Origin: JACQFK01 sp964619955
GTDB taxonomy: Bacteria; Planctomycetota; MHYJ01; JACPRB01
DNA: 59,971 nucleotides
Assembly: GCA_964619955.1 (NCBI GenBank)
Contig: CAZUJF010000034.1
Coordinates: 1 to 59,971 of the forward strand
Direction: 5' to 3'
Part shown: positions 23,232-33,300 of the stretch, piece after piece
Position numbering within the stretch: the stretch's first letter is position 1
Layout: each line of letters begins with the position of its first letter
The notes under the pieces: generated by a model
Database searches by the model: none
Told to the model about the DNA's origin: nothing
The model's input: the letters and a program-made list of their open reading frames with translations, nothing else
Program-made: the position numbers and the translations under genes

Positions 23232-25454
23232 TCACGCGGCCGCGCGGCCGAGGCGGCGCGAGTTCACGACGACCGTGAGCGACGACAGCGCCATCGCCGC
23301 GGACGCGAGCATGGGGTCGAGGGTCCAGCCCCAGCGGGAGAACACGCCGGCGGCGAGCGGGATGAGGAGCGCGTTGTAGCCGAAGGCCCAGGCGAAATTC
23401 TGGTGGATGATCCGGCGCGTCGCCCGGGAGAGGTCGACGGCGGCGGGCACCCGGCCCAGGTCGGCGCGCAGCAGGATCACGTCCGCGCTCTCGATCGCCG
23501 CGTCCGTTCCCTGGGGCATCGCGAAGCCCACGTCCGCCTGCGCGAGCGCGGGCGCGTCGTTGATCCCGTCGCCGACCATGCCGACGGGCCCCTCCTCCTG
23601 CAGCCGCTTCACGACGACGGCCTTGTCGGGCGGCATCACTTCGGCGCGGACGTCCTCGATCCCGAGCTGCGCGGCCACCGCGCGGGCGGTCGCGGCGGCG
23701 TCGCCCGTCAGCATCGTGAGGGCGATGCCGCGGGCGCGGAGCCGCGCCAACACGGCGGGGGCCTCCGGACGCGGGGCGTCGGCGATGCGGAGGCGTCCCG
23801 CGAGGCGGCCCCCGGCCGCGACATGGACGGTGGTTTCGGGGCCGCTCAGCGGGGGGCTCGGCACGTCGAGGATCTCCATGAACGCCCGGTTGCCGACGGC
23901 GAGGTCCTGTCCGCCGAGGGTTCCGACCGCGCCGAGCCCGGGCCGCGCCTCGATCCCCGCGGCGAGGGGGCCGGGGCCGGCGGCGTCGCAGACGGCCCGC
24001 GCGATCGGATGTTCCGAGCCGCGCTCAACGGCCGCGGCGAGGCGGAGCAGCCCCGCCGCGTCGAAGCCCGGCTCGGGGAGGACCCCGACGACCGCGGGGC
24101 GGCCCAGCGTGAGCGTGCCGGTCTTATCGAAGACGATTCGCTTGAGGCCTCCCGAGCGCTCCAGCGCGGCGGCGTCCTTGAAGAGCAGCCCGAGCCGCGC
24201 GGCGCGCGCCGTCGCGACCTGGACGGCCATGGGGGTGGCGAGCCCGAAGGCGCAGGGGCAGGCGACGACGAGGACCGCGACGACGTATTCCGGCGCGGAG
24301 GCGGGATCGAGGCTCAACCAGACGGCGGCGGTGAGCGCGGCGGCGAGCAGGACGAGCGGCACGAAGCGTGCGGCCCAGACATCGGCGAGGCGCTGCGCGG
24401 CGGGTTTGCTGGCCTGGGCCCGGCGGACGAGCGCGACGATCTGCGCGAGGAGGCCGTCGTCGGGGCCGCGTTCGACGCGCAGGCGGAGCGCGGCCGAGCG
24501 GTTGAGCGTGCCGCCGATGAGCCGGTCCCCGGGTTTCTTCTCGACGGGGGCGCTTTCGCCGGTGAGCATGGACTCGTCGACGGCCCCCGAGCCCTCCAGG
24601 AGCCGGCCGTCGGCCGGGAAACGTTCGCCGGGCTTGACGAGGATTTCGTCCCCGGGTTTGAGGTCGCGGCGCGGGGCGAGTTCCAGGAGGGCCTCGACGG
24701 CGAGGCGGCTGCCACGGCGGGCGCGGAGTTCGAGGAGGCGGCCGAGCAGCACGACGGCGATGATCATCGCGGCGCCGTCGTAGTACGGCATGGGGGTGAA
24801 GGGGCTTGCGAAGAAGGCGACGCTGGTGCCGAGGGACACCAGGGTGTTCATGTCCGCGCGGCGGAAGCGGATCGAACGGAGCAGCCCCGCATGGAAGGGC
24901 GCGCCGGCCCAGAACTGGACGGGGGCGGCGAGCAGGCCCCAGAGCCAATGGGGGCCGGCGTGCAGCAGCATGAGCGCCATCAGGAGGGCGGAGACCGCCA
25001 GCGAGAACGCCGTCCTGAGGGCGAGCCCGCGCAGTTCCACGTCCCCTTCGGCGAGTTCCTCGGGGCGCGGATCGAGGCCCTCGCCGCGCAGCCAGGCGGC
25101 GGCATCCCCGTCGCCGATGAGGTCCACGGCGACGCTGCCCGTCGCGTACTGGACGCTCGCCGCGAGCACGCCGGGCCGGGCGCGGAGGCGGTCTTCCAGG
25201 GCGGCGACGCCCGAGGGATCGAGGCCGGCGACCTTGAAGAGCAGGCGGCGGGGGAGCAGACGGTAGCCGCGGTCCCGCAGCGCCTGCTGAAGACGGTCCG
25301 CGCGGAACGTGAGCGGGTCGACCTCCACGGAGGCCTGTTCGGCCGCGAAATTCACGCTGGCTTCAAGGACGCCGGGGACCGCCCGGGCGGCCTCCTCGAG
25401 GGTGCGGACGCAGCCCGCGCAGTGCATTCCGCGGACGGGCGCCTGCAGCAGCAT
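23232..25454 (-). CDS. copA: copper-translocating P1B-type ATPase
   Basis: The protein has 740 residues from the ATG at 25454. An N-terminal heavy-metal domain has GMHCAGC (Cys12/Cys15), and a second HMA-like fold without CxxC follows to about residue 140. Core motifs: TGES in the actuator domain, CPC (399-401) in the membrane, DKTGTLT with phosphorylated Asp443, HP of the SEHPIARA loop, and GDGINDAPALA. CPC with GMHCAGC indicates Cu+ export. An ATG at 25460 is possible, but it lies only 1 nt after the -10 TAGAAT, so 25454 is preferred. It is convergent with the sulfatase gene, with no shared bases. Confidence 0.93.
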   Translation of the reverse strand: MLLQAPVRGMHCAGCVRTLEEAARAVPGVLEASVNFAAEQASVEVDPLTFRADRLQQALRDRGYRLLPRRLLFKVAGLDPSGVAALEDRLRARPGVLAASVQYATGSVAVDLIGDGDAAAWLRGEGLDPRPEELAEGDVELRGLALRTAFSLAVSALLMALMLLHAGPHWLWGLLAAPVQFWAGAPFHAGLLRSIRFRRADMNTLVSLGTSVAFFASPFTPMPYYDGAAMIIAVVLLGRLLELRARRGSRLAVEALLELAPRRDLKPGDEILVKPGERFPADGRLLEGSGAVDESMLTGESAPVEKKPGDRLIGGTLNRSAALRLRVERGPDDGLLAQIVALVRRAQASKPAAQRLADVWAARFVPLVLLAAALTAAVWLSLDPASAPEYVVAVLVVACPCAFGLATPMAVQVATARAARLGLLFKDAAALERSGGLKRIVFDKTGTLTLGRPAVVGVLPEPGFDAAGLLRLAAAVERGSEHPIARAVCDAAGPGPLAAGIEARPGLGAVGTLGGQDLAVGNRAFMEILDVPSPPLSGPETTVHVAAGGRLAGRLRIADAPRPEAPAVLARLRARGIALTMLTGDAAATARAVAAQLGIEDVRAEVMPPDKAVVVKRLQEEGPVGMVGDGINDAPALAQADVGFAMPQGTDAAIESADVILLRADLGRVPAAVDLSRATRRIIHQNFAWAFGYNALLIPLAAGVFSRWGWTLDPMLASAAMALSSLTVVVNSRRLGRAAA

Positions 25455-25461
25455 GATCATG

Positions 25462-25467
25462 ATTCTA
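25462..25467 (-). promoter_or_regulatory. -10 element of the copper ATPase gene
   Basis: TAGAAT on the minus strand lies 7 nt before the ATG at 25454. The -35 region is poor, which might fit activator control. The divergent TCTAAT for the 25519 gene is about 40 bp away. Confidence 0.4.
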
Positions 25468-25505
25468 ACGGCCGAATCGGGCTTTCCCTTCCATTGCCTG
25501 AGGCG

Positions 25506-25511
25506 TCTAAT
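25506..25511 (+). promoter_or_regulatory. -10 element of the zinc-ribbon protein gene
   Basis: TCTAAT lies 7 nt before the ATG at 25519, with only a poor -35 (TTTCCC at 25483-25488). Confidence 0.35.
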
Positions 25512-25518
25512 TCCACAG

Positions 25519-26391
25519 ATGCCCCAGTACGCGCTGGAATGCCCCTCCTGCGGCGCCCGGGAGCCGCTGGACGCGCCGGAGCCCGAGGCCCGGGTTCGCT
25601 GTCCGTCCTGCCGGCGCGTGATGATCGTTCCTCCGCTGCAGGCGGTGGAGCCCGCGGAGCGGGAGCTGGATCCGGCATTGAAGCGACGGCTCGTCCGGGC
25701 CCTGGCCGTGAAGCGGTTGGCGATTCTGGCGGCGGGCCTGCTGCTGGTCTCGAGTCTGGGACTGGCGGTCTTCGTGGAGGCGCAGGCGGCGCGTCGGGAG
25801 GCGGCCCCGCCGGCGGTTTCCGCGACCGCGTCCGTGACCCTGGAGAGCCTGCCCGCGCTGAACCCCTCCCGGGCGCTGCCGTTCTCGCGGGGGAGGGTCT
25901 GGACGTACCTGCTCGGCGACGGAAGCCGTGAGGAGCGTCGCGTCTCGCTGCTGTCGAGCGGTCCGGAAGGCCGTCCCGAGGCGGATCTTGCCGTGACGGG
26001 CTCCCGCCAGGCGGGGCTGCAGACCTACCGGGTGACCGCGGACGCGACCTGGCTCGTCTCGGAGCAGCGGGCCGACGGCCGCTGGACGTTGAAGACGCCG
26101 CTGAAGGTGGTGCCGCATCCGCTCTACGCGGAGGATCGCTGGCGGATGGACGGCAGCGCGGTGAACGGCCGGGGGGCGACGGAGGTCTGGAGTCTGGAGT
26201 GCCGCGTCGTGAAGACGGAGAACGTCGAGGTTCCGGCCGGCCGCTTTCCCTGCTACCGGATCGACGTGAAGGGCCTGAAGGGGGCGGTTCCGGTCGAGGA
26301 AACCTGGTGGCTGGCGAAGGGGACGGGGCTGGTGAAGCGGCGGACGCTCACGGGGGGGACGGTGGAGGAAGCCCGTTTGGAGAAGTATTAG
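25519..26391 (+). CDS. zinc-ribbon, single-pass membrane protein
   Basis: The protein has 290 residues. The start MPQYALECPSCGARE begins a zinc ribbon with two CPSC pairs (about residues 8-11 and 28-31). One membrane helix follows at about 68-90 (RLAILAAGLLLVSSLGLAVFV). The extracytoplasmic part is beta-rich with a single pair of distant Cys (SLECRVV, RFPCYRID), and contains VEVPAGRFPCYRIDVKG and EETWWLAKGTGLVKR, which resemble a periplasmic lipid- or lipoprotein-binding beta fold seen in many uncharacterised Planctomycetota proteins. Function is unknown. Its 3' end overlaps the convergent HEAT gene by 4 nt. Confidence 0.75.
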   Translation: MPQYALECPSCGAREPLDAPEPEARVRCPSCRRVMIVPPLQAVEPAERELDPALKRRLVRALAVKRLAILAAGLLLVSSLGLAVFVEAQAARREAAPPAVSATASVTLESLPALNPSRALPFSRGRVWTYLLGDGSREERRVSLLSSGPEGRPEADLAVTGSRQAGLQTYRVTADATWLVSEQRADGRWTLKTPLKVVPHPLYAEDRWRMDGSAVNGRGATEVWSLECRVVKTENVEVPAGRFPCYRIDVKGLKGAVPVEETWWLAKGTGLVKRRTLTGGTVEEARLEKY

Positions 26392-27179
26392 GGCTTCTTC
26401 CTTTTCCTCGGGCGGGGGGCTTCTTTCGCCGTGCTGATGCGGATGCCGACCAGAAGGGCGTCCGAGGGCGTTTTCTCCGCCGGGCCCGCGGCGACGCGTT
26501 CATGGGTCTTCTTGAGCCAGTAGCTGCGGACGGCGCGGCCCTTCATGATCTCCTGTCCGGCCCGCCACCAGGATTTCCACTCCTCCGCCTTCCTGAACTG
26601 GGCTCCGCTGATGTCGCGCAGCGCGTTTTCGGCGCTGCGGCGGATCGGGCCGAGATTGGGCCAGGGGTCCCGGCGGGGGCCTTCGATGCTCTCGAGAAAA
26701 TCCGCCACGACGTCGATGGAGGCGGGATTGCCGATGCGGCCCAGGGCGTCGAGGACGAGGGGGAGGTATTCGCGGACCTCGGCCTGGGCGGCATGCCGGA
26801 GCTGTTCATGGAGGACGGGGCAGGCACTTTGCCAGCCGAGTTCGCCGAGGGCCTTGATGATGGCGGACGCCACCTCGAGGCGGCGGGCATTGGCGGGCAG
26901 GGCGGCGACGAGCGCCTCGACGCTGGCGGGATGATCCACGTCGGAGAGGGCCTGGACGGCCGGGAGGCGGACGGAATCGGCTTCGCCGTGCAGGAGTTCC
27001 CCGACAGCCTTGATCAGCTTTTCCTGGGGGCAGGCGGCGAGCGCCTCGGCGACGATCGCGGCCTTGCGTTCCAGCGTGGCGCCGGTGAAATCCTCCTTCA
27101 GCTTGCGGACGGCGGCCTCGCCCTCCTTGTCGCCGGGAGGGTCCTGGAGCAGGATCAGGGCCGCCAGCAGCGAGATCAT
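26388..27179 (-). CDS. secreted HEAT-repeat protein
   Basis: The protein has 263 residues from the ATG at 27179 (265 from 27185). A signal peptide (MISLLAALILLQDPPG) is followed by four or five HEAT-like helical pairs (VRLPAVQALSDVDHPASVEAL, RLEVASAIIKALGELG, VREYLPLVLDALGRIGNPASI, RRSAENALRDISG). The C terminus is very basic (RPRKRKKP). HEAT proteins bind other proteins; no partner is visible. CATTAT at 27193-27188 lies 8 nt before the ATG, consistent with a leaderless start at 27179. Confidence 0.75.
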   Translation of the reverse strand: MISLLAALILLQDPPGDKEGEAAVRKLKEDFTGATLERKAAIVAEALAACPQEKLIKAVGELLHGEADSVRLPAVQALSDVDHPASVEALVAALPANARRLEVASAIIKALGELGWQSACPVLHEQLRHAAQAEVREYLPLVLDALGRIGNPASIDVVADFLESIEGPRRDPWPNLGPIRRSAENALRDISGAQFRKAEEWKSWWRAGQEIMKGRAVRSYWLKKTHERVAAGPAEKTPSDALLVGIRISTAKEAPRPRKRKKP

Positions 27180-27221
27180 GTACATGAATAATGCGGTTCC
27201 GTCCCGGAAGTTGCGGTGAAA

Positions 27222-28061
27222 TCACCCGCGGGGGTGGAATTTGGCGTGAATGCTGCGGAGGCGCTCGCGGTCCACGTGGGTGTAGATCTGGGTGGTGGAG
27301 ATCTTGGAGTGTCCCAGCATCTCCTGCACGTAGCGGAGGTCGGCGCCGCCTTCCACGAGGTGGGTGGCGAAGGAGTGGCGGAGGGCGTGGGGGAAGACGC
27401 GGTCGCGGATCCCGGCGTGCAGCGCGTGCTTCTTGAGGATGCGCCAGATGGATTCGCGGGCGAGACGGCCGCCCTTCTGGCTCACGAAGACGTAGTCGCA
27501 ATCCGAGGCGCCCCGTCCGCCCCCGATGTAGGCGCGCAGGACCTCCTGGGCCTTGAGGCCCACGGGGACGACGCGCTCCTTCGAGCCTTTTCCGAAGCAG
27601 CGGAGGTAGCCGGCGTCGAGATTCAGGTCGCCGAGTTTCAGGTGGGACAGTTCGCTGACGCGCAGGCCGCTGGCGTAGAGCAGTTCGAGCAGGGCGCGGT
27701 CGCGCAGGCAGAGGGCGTCTCCGGTCTCGGTCTCGAGCAGGTTCTCGACCTGGTCGCGGGAGAGCGGGTGGGGCAGGAGGCGGGGTTTCTTGGGCGCCAG
27801 AACGAACGCGGCGAGATCCGGGCGTTCGAGGTACTTGAGGAAGCTGCGGAGGGCGGCGGAGGCGCGGGCCACGCTGGAGGCGCGCCGCCGGCGTCCGCGG
27901 AGCAGCGAGGCCATGAAGTCCTGCAGTCCCGGGCGCGTGAGCGGGCCCTTGAAGCCCCGAAGATCCCGGCGGTAGGCCAGGATCGTGTTGGGGCTGAGGC
28001 CGCATTCGATCTGGAGGTAGGCCAGGAACGCGTCGAGCGAGGCCTTCAGGTCGATGTCCAC
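27222..28061 (-). CDS. xerD: tyrosine recombinase XerC/XerD type
   Basis: The protein has 279 residues from GTG 28061 (VDIDLKASLDAFLAYLQIECG). An N-terminal SAM-like core-binding domain (LSPNTILAYRRDLRGF) is followed by the catalytic domain, with Arg in YASGLRVSELSHLK, Lys in GKGSKERVVP, HALRHSFATHLVEGG, LGHSKISTTQIYTH and the Tyr nucleophile in IYTHV. Size and motifs are those of chromosome dimer-resolution recombinases rather than integron or phage integrases. No att sites or cargo are seen. XerC and XerD cannot be told apart here. Confidence 0.88.
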   Translation of the reverse strand: MDIDLKASLDAFLAYLQIECGLSPNTILAYRRDLRGFKGPLTRPGLQDFMASLLRGRRRRASSVARASAALRSFLKYLERPDLAAFVLAPKKPRLLPHPLSRDQVENLLETETGDALCLRDRALLELLYASGLRVSELSHLKLGDLNLDAGYLRCFGKGSKERVVPVGLKAQEVLRAYIGGGRGASDCDYVFVSQKGGRLARESIWRILKKHALHAGIRDRVFPHALRHSFATHLVEGGADLRYVQEMLGHSKISTTQIYTHVDRERLRSIHAKFHPRG

Positions 28062-28120
28062 TGGAGACAAGATCGGCCGGAAGGGCCGCCCGGGCGCAGG
28101 GAATCGGGATCGGGGCCCGG

Positions 28121-28149
28121 TGGACAAGATTCCGCGGGGGCCGTATGAT
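28121..28149 (+). promoter_or_regulatory. promoter of the SurA-like lipoprotein operon
   Basis: TGGACA (28121-28126) and TATGAT (28144-28149) are 17 nt apart. The ATG at 28159 follows 9 nt after the -10, leaving a leader of 2-3 nt. Confidence 0.55.
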
Positions 28150-28158
28150 GGCGAAATC

Positions 28159-29214
28159 ATGTCCCGGTGGATCTTCTTTTCCTGCGGCGTGCTGGCGTTG
28201 ACGAGCTGCTGGACCGACACCGGCCCGAATTCCATCCGCGCGGTTCCCGGGGGCAGCCCGGCCTCGGACTCGCTCCAGAACACCTGGAATCCCGGCGCCG
28301 CCGAGGGCATCGCCGCGCGCATCAACAACGAGATCCTCACCTGGCGCGACGTCCTGGACACGCTCAAGCAGCTGCGCAAGGAGGACGTCACGCCGGAGCT
28401 CCGGAAGTCGAAGCTCCGGGAGATGGCCGAGGAGCGGCTCTTCCTGCAGACCGCCAAGGCCAACAACATCCAGGTTTCGGAGCCGGAGGTGGACGAGTCG
28501 ATCCGGCGCGAACAGCGGGGATATCCGAACGAGGACGAATTCGAGAAGGCGATCCGGATCCGCCACGGGACGATGACGGCGTACCGCGAGGAGAAGCGCA
28601 AACAGGCGCTGATCTTCAAGCTCTACCGCTATCTCGTCCAGAAATCCTGGGCGAGCCCGGACCGGAGCACCCCGGGTCTGATGCTGGATTTCGTCCCGCC
28701 GGAGGACGTCCGCCTCTATTACGAGGATCACGCCCAGCAGTTCCGCGCGATCGAACGGATCACGTTCTGGCGCCTGGCGCTCCAGTTCTCCACCGAGAAG
28801 GAGAAGGAGATGAAGAAGGTCATGGCGGGGTCCATCCTCCGGCGCCTGGCGGAGGGCTGCGACTTTCCGATGATGGCCTTCTACTACTCCGACACGGGCC
28901 GCGCGAAGGGGATGCGCGAGACGGGCGTGACGCGGGACGACATCAAGGAGTTCTTCCTGCCCTCGACCGTGACGCTGCTCTTCGAGCGGCTGAAGGAGGG
29001 CGAGATCAGCCCGCTCGTCGAGGACGGCAAATCGCTCAACCTCTTCCGGCTCGACCAGCGCCTGCTCCAGCGGGCGGAGAGTTTCGAGGAGGCCCAGGGC
29101 AAGATCCGGAACTTCCTCGAGAACCAGAGGCGGGAGGAGAACCGGAAGAAGCTCCGCCTGCACCTGGTGAAGGACGCGTACCTCTGGCCCGGGGACCTTT
29201 TTGCGACGGAATGA
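28159..29214 (+). CDS. SurA-like peptidyl-prolyl isomerase/chaperone lipoprotein
   Basis: The protein has 351 residues. The N terminus MSRWIFFSCGVLALTSC carries a lipobox (LTSC). The SurA-type N-terminal chaperone domain begins with AARINNEILTWRDVLDTL and runs through helical segments (SEPEVDESIRREQ). A parvulin-like region follows from about 185 (EDVRLYYEDHAQQF, ITFWRLALQFSTEKEKEM, LKEGEISPLVEDGKSLNLFRL). The parvulin active site is not clearly conserved, so it may be mainly a chaperone for outer-membrane or exported proteins. Its stop overlaps the next start (ATGA). Confidence 0.82.
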   Translation: MSRWIFFSCGVLALTSCWTDTGPNSIRAVPGGSPASDSLQNTWNPGAAEGIAARINNEILTWRDVLDTLKQLRKEDVTPELRKSKLREMAEERLFLQTAKANNIQVSEPEVDESIRREQRGYPNEDEFEKAIRIRHGTMTAYREEKRKQALIFKLYRYLVQKSWASPDRSTPGLMLDFVPPEDVRLYYEDHAQQFRAIERITFWRLALQFSTEKEKEMKKVMAGSILRRLAEGCDFPMMAFYYSDTGRAKGMRETGVTRDDIKEFFLPSTVTLLFERLKEGEISPLVEDGKSLNLFRLDQRLLQRAESFEEAQGKIRNFLENQRREENRKKLRLHLVKDAYLWPGDLFATE

Positions 29215-29585
29215 CCGTGAAGAACCTGCTGCTCATCCAGGCGCCCGGGCTCAGCGCCGACCAGGCGGTGCGCGGGGACGTGGCCTGGAACCTCTCCGAC
29301 CTGATCGCCGACGGCTCCTTCGTGAAGCTCGCGGCCGCGCCCGACGCCGCGGCGGCCGTGGCGGGGCTTCCGCCGGACCGGGTGCGGAGGGTGGAGCTTC
29401 CGTACACGGATGCCGCCTCGTTCGACGCCGAGCTGGGCCGGCTGCGCGAGTCCTCTCCCGCCGCGGCCATCGCGATCCTTTCGGAGGCCGTCTTCGTGAG
29501 CGGCCACTGCTTCAAGGAGTTGAAGCCGGGCATGTCGCTGGCCCCCGCGGAGCTGCCCCGCCTGCTGGCGGCGATGGTCGGGTAG
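29211..29585 (+). CDS. hypothetical protein
   Basis: The protein has 124 residues (MTVKNLLLIQAPGLSADQAV...). It has no signal peptide or membrane segment and is rich in Ala and Leu, with two His/Cys-containing turns (SGHCFKELKPGMSL). The opening KNLLLIQAPGLSAD vaguely resembles the first strand of alkaline-phosphatase-like enzymes, but the rest does not follow, so I assign no function. It starts inside the stop of the SurA-like gene and ends 4 nt before the YggS gene. Confidence 0.6.
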   Translation: MTVKNLLLIQAPGLSADQAVRGDVAWNLSDLIADGSFVKLAAAPDAAAAVAGLPPDRVRRVELPYTDAASFDAELGRLRESSPAAAIAILSEAVFVSGHCFKELKPGMSLAPAELPRLLAAMVG

Positions 29586-29589
29586 CGCC

Positions 29590-30237
29590 GTGCCGGATCT
29601 GGACCGCCTGAAACGGAACCTCGACGACGTCCGGGCGCGCATCGCCGCGGCCTGCGTCCGTGCGGGGCGGAATCCCGACGCGGTGACGCTCATCGTGGTA
29701 ACAAAAGCCGTCCCCGCGGAACTGATCCCGCATCTGGCCGGCTTCGGCGTCACGGACATCGGCGAGAACCGGCCCGTGGAGGGGGGGCGTCGCACGGGGG
29801 CCTTGAAACAGTTCCGGCGCCACCTGATCGGCGCGCTCCAGACCAACAAGGTCGGCAAGGCGCTGGAGTGGGCGGCGGTGGTGCACTCCCTGGACCGTCC
29901 CGCGCTGCTGGAGGAGCTCGGCCGGCGCTCACCGAACCTGCCGGTCTTCGTGCAGGTCAACATCAGCGGGGAGGCCAGCAAGGGCGGATACAAGCCGCGG
30001 GAGGTCGCGGAGGCGGTGGCGGCGGCGCGGCGCCGGCTCCGGGTGGAGGGGTTGATGACGATGGCCCCGGTCGAGGGGGATGCGCGCCCGCACTTCAGGG
30101 CGCTGAGGGAGCTGGCGGGCTCGCTGGGGCTCGCGGGGCTCTCCATGGGAATGAGCCAGGATTACGAGCGGGCGGTCGAGGAGGGGGCGACGCATGTCCG
30201 GGTGGGGAGCGCCATTTTCGAGGGCGTGGCGGTATAA
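29590..30237 (+). CDS. yggS: YggS-type PLP homeostasis protein
   Basis: The protein has 215 residues from a GTG start. It has the PLP-binding Lys in LIVVTKAV, then DIGENRPVE, HLIGALQTNK, FVQVNISGEASKGG, GLMTMAP, LSMGMSQDYERAVEEGATHVRVGSAIF, all diagnostic of the YggS/PROSC family. The protein binds PLP as a single-domain alanine-racemase-like barrel and helps keep free PLP and amino-acid pools balanced. It lies 4 nt after the preceding hypothetical gene and before the kinase gene. Confidence 0.93.
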   Translation: MPDLDRLKRNLDDVRARIAAACVRAGRNPDAVTLIVVTKAVPAELIPHLAGFGVTDIGENRPVEGGRRTGALKQFRRHLIGALQTNKVGKALEWAAVVHSLDRPALLEELGRRSPNLPVFVQVNISGEASKGGYKPREVAEAVAAARRRLRVEGLMTMAPVEGDARPHFRALRELAGSLGLAGLSMGMSQDYERAVEEGATHVRVGSAIFEGVAV

Positions 30238-30238
30238 T
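30233..30238 (+). promoter_or_regulatory. -10 element upstream of the FHA-kinase gene
   Basis: A consensus TATAAT at the very end of yggS could drive the kinase gene with an approximately 75-nt leader. No convincing -35 is visible. Confidence 0.35.
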
Positions 30239-30320
30239 GGGGAAGAATTTCCGGAACTCCCGCCCAGAACCGTTATGAACCGCTCCCGGGGGGCTATGTC
30301 TACCGGGGGTGCTGAAGCTT

Positions 30321-33300
30321 ATGCCGCTGCTGGTCGTTGAGAAGGGTCCCGACAAGGGCAAATCCATCCCCCTCGTGGCGGGGGGGACGGTGCTCATCGG
30401 CCGCGATTCGTCCACGACCCTTCCGCTCCGGGACACGATGGCGTCCCGCATGCATTTCAAGATCCAGGCCCGCGAGGACGGCTTCTACCTCACCGACCTG
30501 GAAAGCATGAACGGCACCTACGTGAACGGCGAGCGCGTCCGCGAGGAGATACGCCTGGAGATCGGCGACCTGGTGAAGGTCGGCGAATCGCTCTTCACGT
30601 TCACGTCCGAGGAGAACTACTCCACGACGCTGAGCGGGCAGCGCATGGGCGGCTACCGCATCATCGAGCGCGTCGGCCGCGGCGGCATGGGCACGGTCTA
30701 CAAGGCCGAGCAGGTCGACCTGCAGCGCATCGTCGCGCTGAAGGTGATCTCCGACGAGCACACGAAGGACAAGGAGTTCGTCGAGCTCTTCATCCACGAG
30801 GCGCGCGCCGCGGCGAAGCTGAACCACCCGAACATCGTGCAGGTCTACGACGTCAAGCGCCACAACGACCATTACTACTTCTCGATGGAGTACGTCTCGG
30901 CGGGCTCCGTCCAGGAGATCCTCAACAAGCAGCGCAAGACCCCGTGGAGCCGCACGGTGGAGATGCTGCTCGACGCGGCGCGGGGGCTGGACTACGCGCA
31001 CAAGAAGGGCATCATCCACCGGGACATCAAGCCCGACAACCTGATGATCTCCGAGTCGGGGATGGTGAAGATCGGGGACATGGGGCTGGCCCGGGGGCTG
31101 GAGGAGAAGATCGGCCCCGAGGAGGAGACCTCCGTCATCGGCACGCCGCACTACATCGCCCCGGAGCAGGTGCTGGGGCGTCCGGCCGATTTCAGGAGCG
31201 ACATCTATTCGCTGGGGGCGACGGCGTACCGCATGCTCACGGGAATCACGCCCTTCAACGCCCCGAGCGTGCGGGATCTCGTGAACAAGAAGGTCCGCGA
31301 GGACGCCTCCGCGATCCAGGACCACACGCCGGACGTGCCCAAGGCGCTCTGCGACATCATCGTGCGCATGATGGTGCGGGATCCCGACCGCCGGTACCAG
31401 ACGATGGGCGAGGTCGTCCGCGATCTGGAGCGCTTCCAGCGGGGGCACACGACGGTCGGGGAGGACGGGCACCACGAGGCGAGCCGCCCGGTCGCCAAGC
31501 TGGTGGCGGGGCGGGGCACGCTGATCGGGGCCGCCGCGGCCGCGCTGCTGCTGGCGGGGGGCGTGGCCTTTTTCATCCTCTCGGGATCCTCGGACGGCGA
31601 CGATCCGGGGCCCGTGCCGTCCCCCGTGGTGGATCCCCGGGCGGCGGATCAGGCGCTGTTTCTGGCCACGCGGGCCGAGACGGGCCGCATGGACGTGAAG
31701 GATCCCCGCTCCATCGAGCGGGTGCTGGCCGACTACGGCGCGGTGATGGACAAGTTCCCGGGGACCGCCGCGGCCACGAAGGCGGCCGAGCGGCGCGCGA
31801 TACTGGAGAAGACGCTCCGGGAATCCCGGGTGCAGAAGCGCCTGGAACTGGCGGAGGCCGACGAGATCGGCCAGTACCGCCGGCTGACCCAGGGTTTCTC
31901 CGCGGCCCGGCCCGACTGGAGTCCCGCCGACGCCGCGGAGGCGGCCTACGCCGCGGTCGCCGCCGCCGCGGAGTCCAAGGGGGCCCCCGCGGGGGCGGAG
32001 GCGACGGCGCGCGCGGCGCACATCCGGCTCTGGCGCGAGACGGTCCAGGGCCGCAAGGAGGCCTACGACAAGGCGCTGCAGCGGTCTCAGGCCTCGGTCA
32101 AGGGGGAGCGCTACCGGGACGCCTGGGAGTCGCTGGTCGCGTTCCGGGACGAAACGCGCCAGATGGAGACGGACTGCCCCTTCGCGAAGGACCGCTGGAA
32201 GGACCTCTTCTTCGACGAGGCGGTGGCGTCCGAGCTTCTGAAGACGGCCTCCGAGGCGCGCGTGGCCTGGGCGCGGCAGGAGGAGGAGGCCCGCCTGATG
32301 GCGCGCGACAAGAACTACGAGGGCGCGATCAAACTGCTCGAAAGCGTCATGGGCTCCTCCGTGCAGGAGGTGATGACGAAGGCGCGCGAAGTGAAGGACG
32401 GCCTGGAGCTGGAATGGGCCGCCATGACGCGCCGCGAGGAGGAGGAGCGGGAGACGGCGCTGGCGGCGGCCCGGACGAAGGCCCGGACGGTCTACGGGCA
32501 GGAGTCCCTGGCGGCGAGGGAGCTCGTGCTCAAATACGATTTCAAAGGGGCCCTGGCGCGGATGAAGAGCCTCAAGGATCTCCCGGCGGCCGAGGAGTTC
32601 AAGCCCCGGGTGGACCGCCGGGTCGCGGAGCTGGAACGCGCGGCGCAGTTCAAGGAGACGCTCGTCAACGTCATCCGCGCGAAGGACGTGAGCAGCGGGA
32701 CGAACCCCTACAAGTTCAAGACCGACTACCTCTCCCAGGGGCTGGAAGGGGTGATCGACGACGGCGACGACCGTTCGATGAAGATCAAGCTCTCCGTGGG
32801 GGGCACGATCGAGCACCTGTGGACGCAGTTCGATCCCGCCGCCTTCCACGAGTTCGTCCGCAAACAGTGGAAGTACAGCCGGGAGCAGCGGCGGGACGCC
32901 AACGACCAGTGCAACCTGGCCGCGTTCTGCATGGAGTTCGGGCTGTACGAGAAGGCGCTCGAGGAGATCAAGGTGGTCCTCGACGCGATGGACGACCCCC
33001 AGTACACGGTGGCCGATTCGGTGCGGCGCTTCTGCGAGGAGTACCGGACGCGCCTGACGCGCGGCGAATCCGCCGAGTACAGCGAGATCGAGGCGCAGAA
33101 GCGGCTCGCGCGGCTGGAGGCCTTCATGGCCGCGGTCGAAACGTATCCGCAGGCCCGCAAGGAGATCGACATCCTCCGGGCCGTCCACGGGCGCACGGCC
33201 GCGGTGGCCGGGGCGGCGGCGAAGATCCAGGAGCACCTGCAGAAGATCAACAAATCCGGGGACGAGGGGCTCAACCGTCAGTTGCGGGACGACCGCCACA

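Noticed and set aside
27222..28061. Tyrosine recombinase as a sign of an integrated element
   Set aside because: It has the size and motifs of chromosomal XerC/XerD and is flanked by ordinary chromosomal genes without att repeats or cargo.
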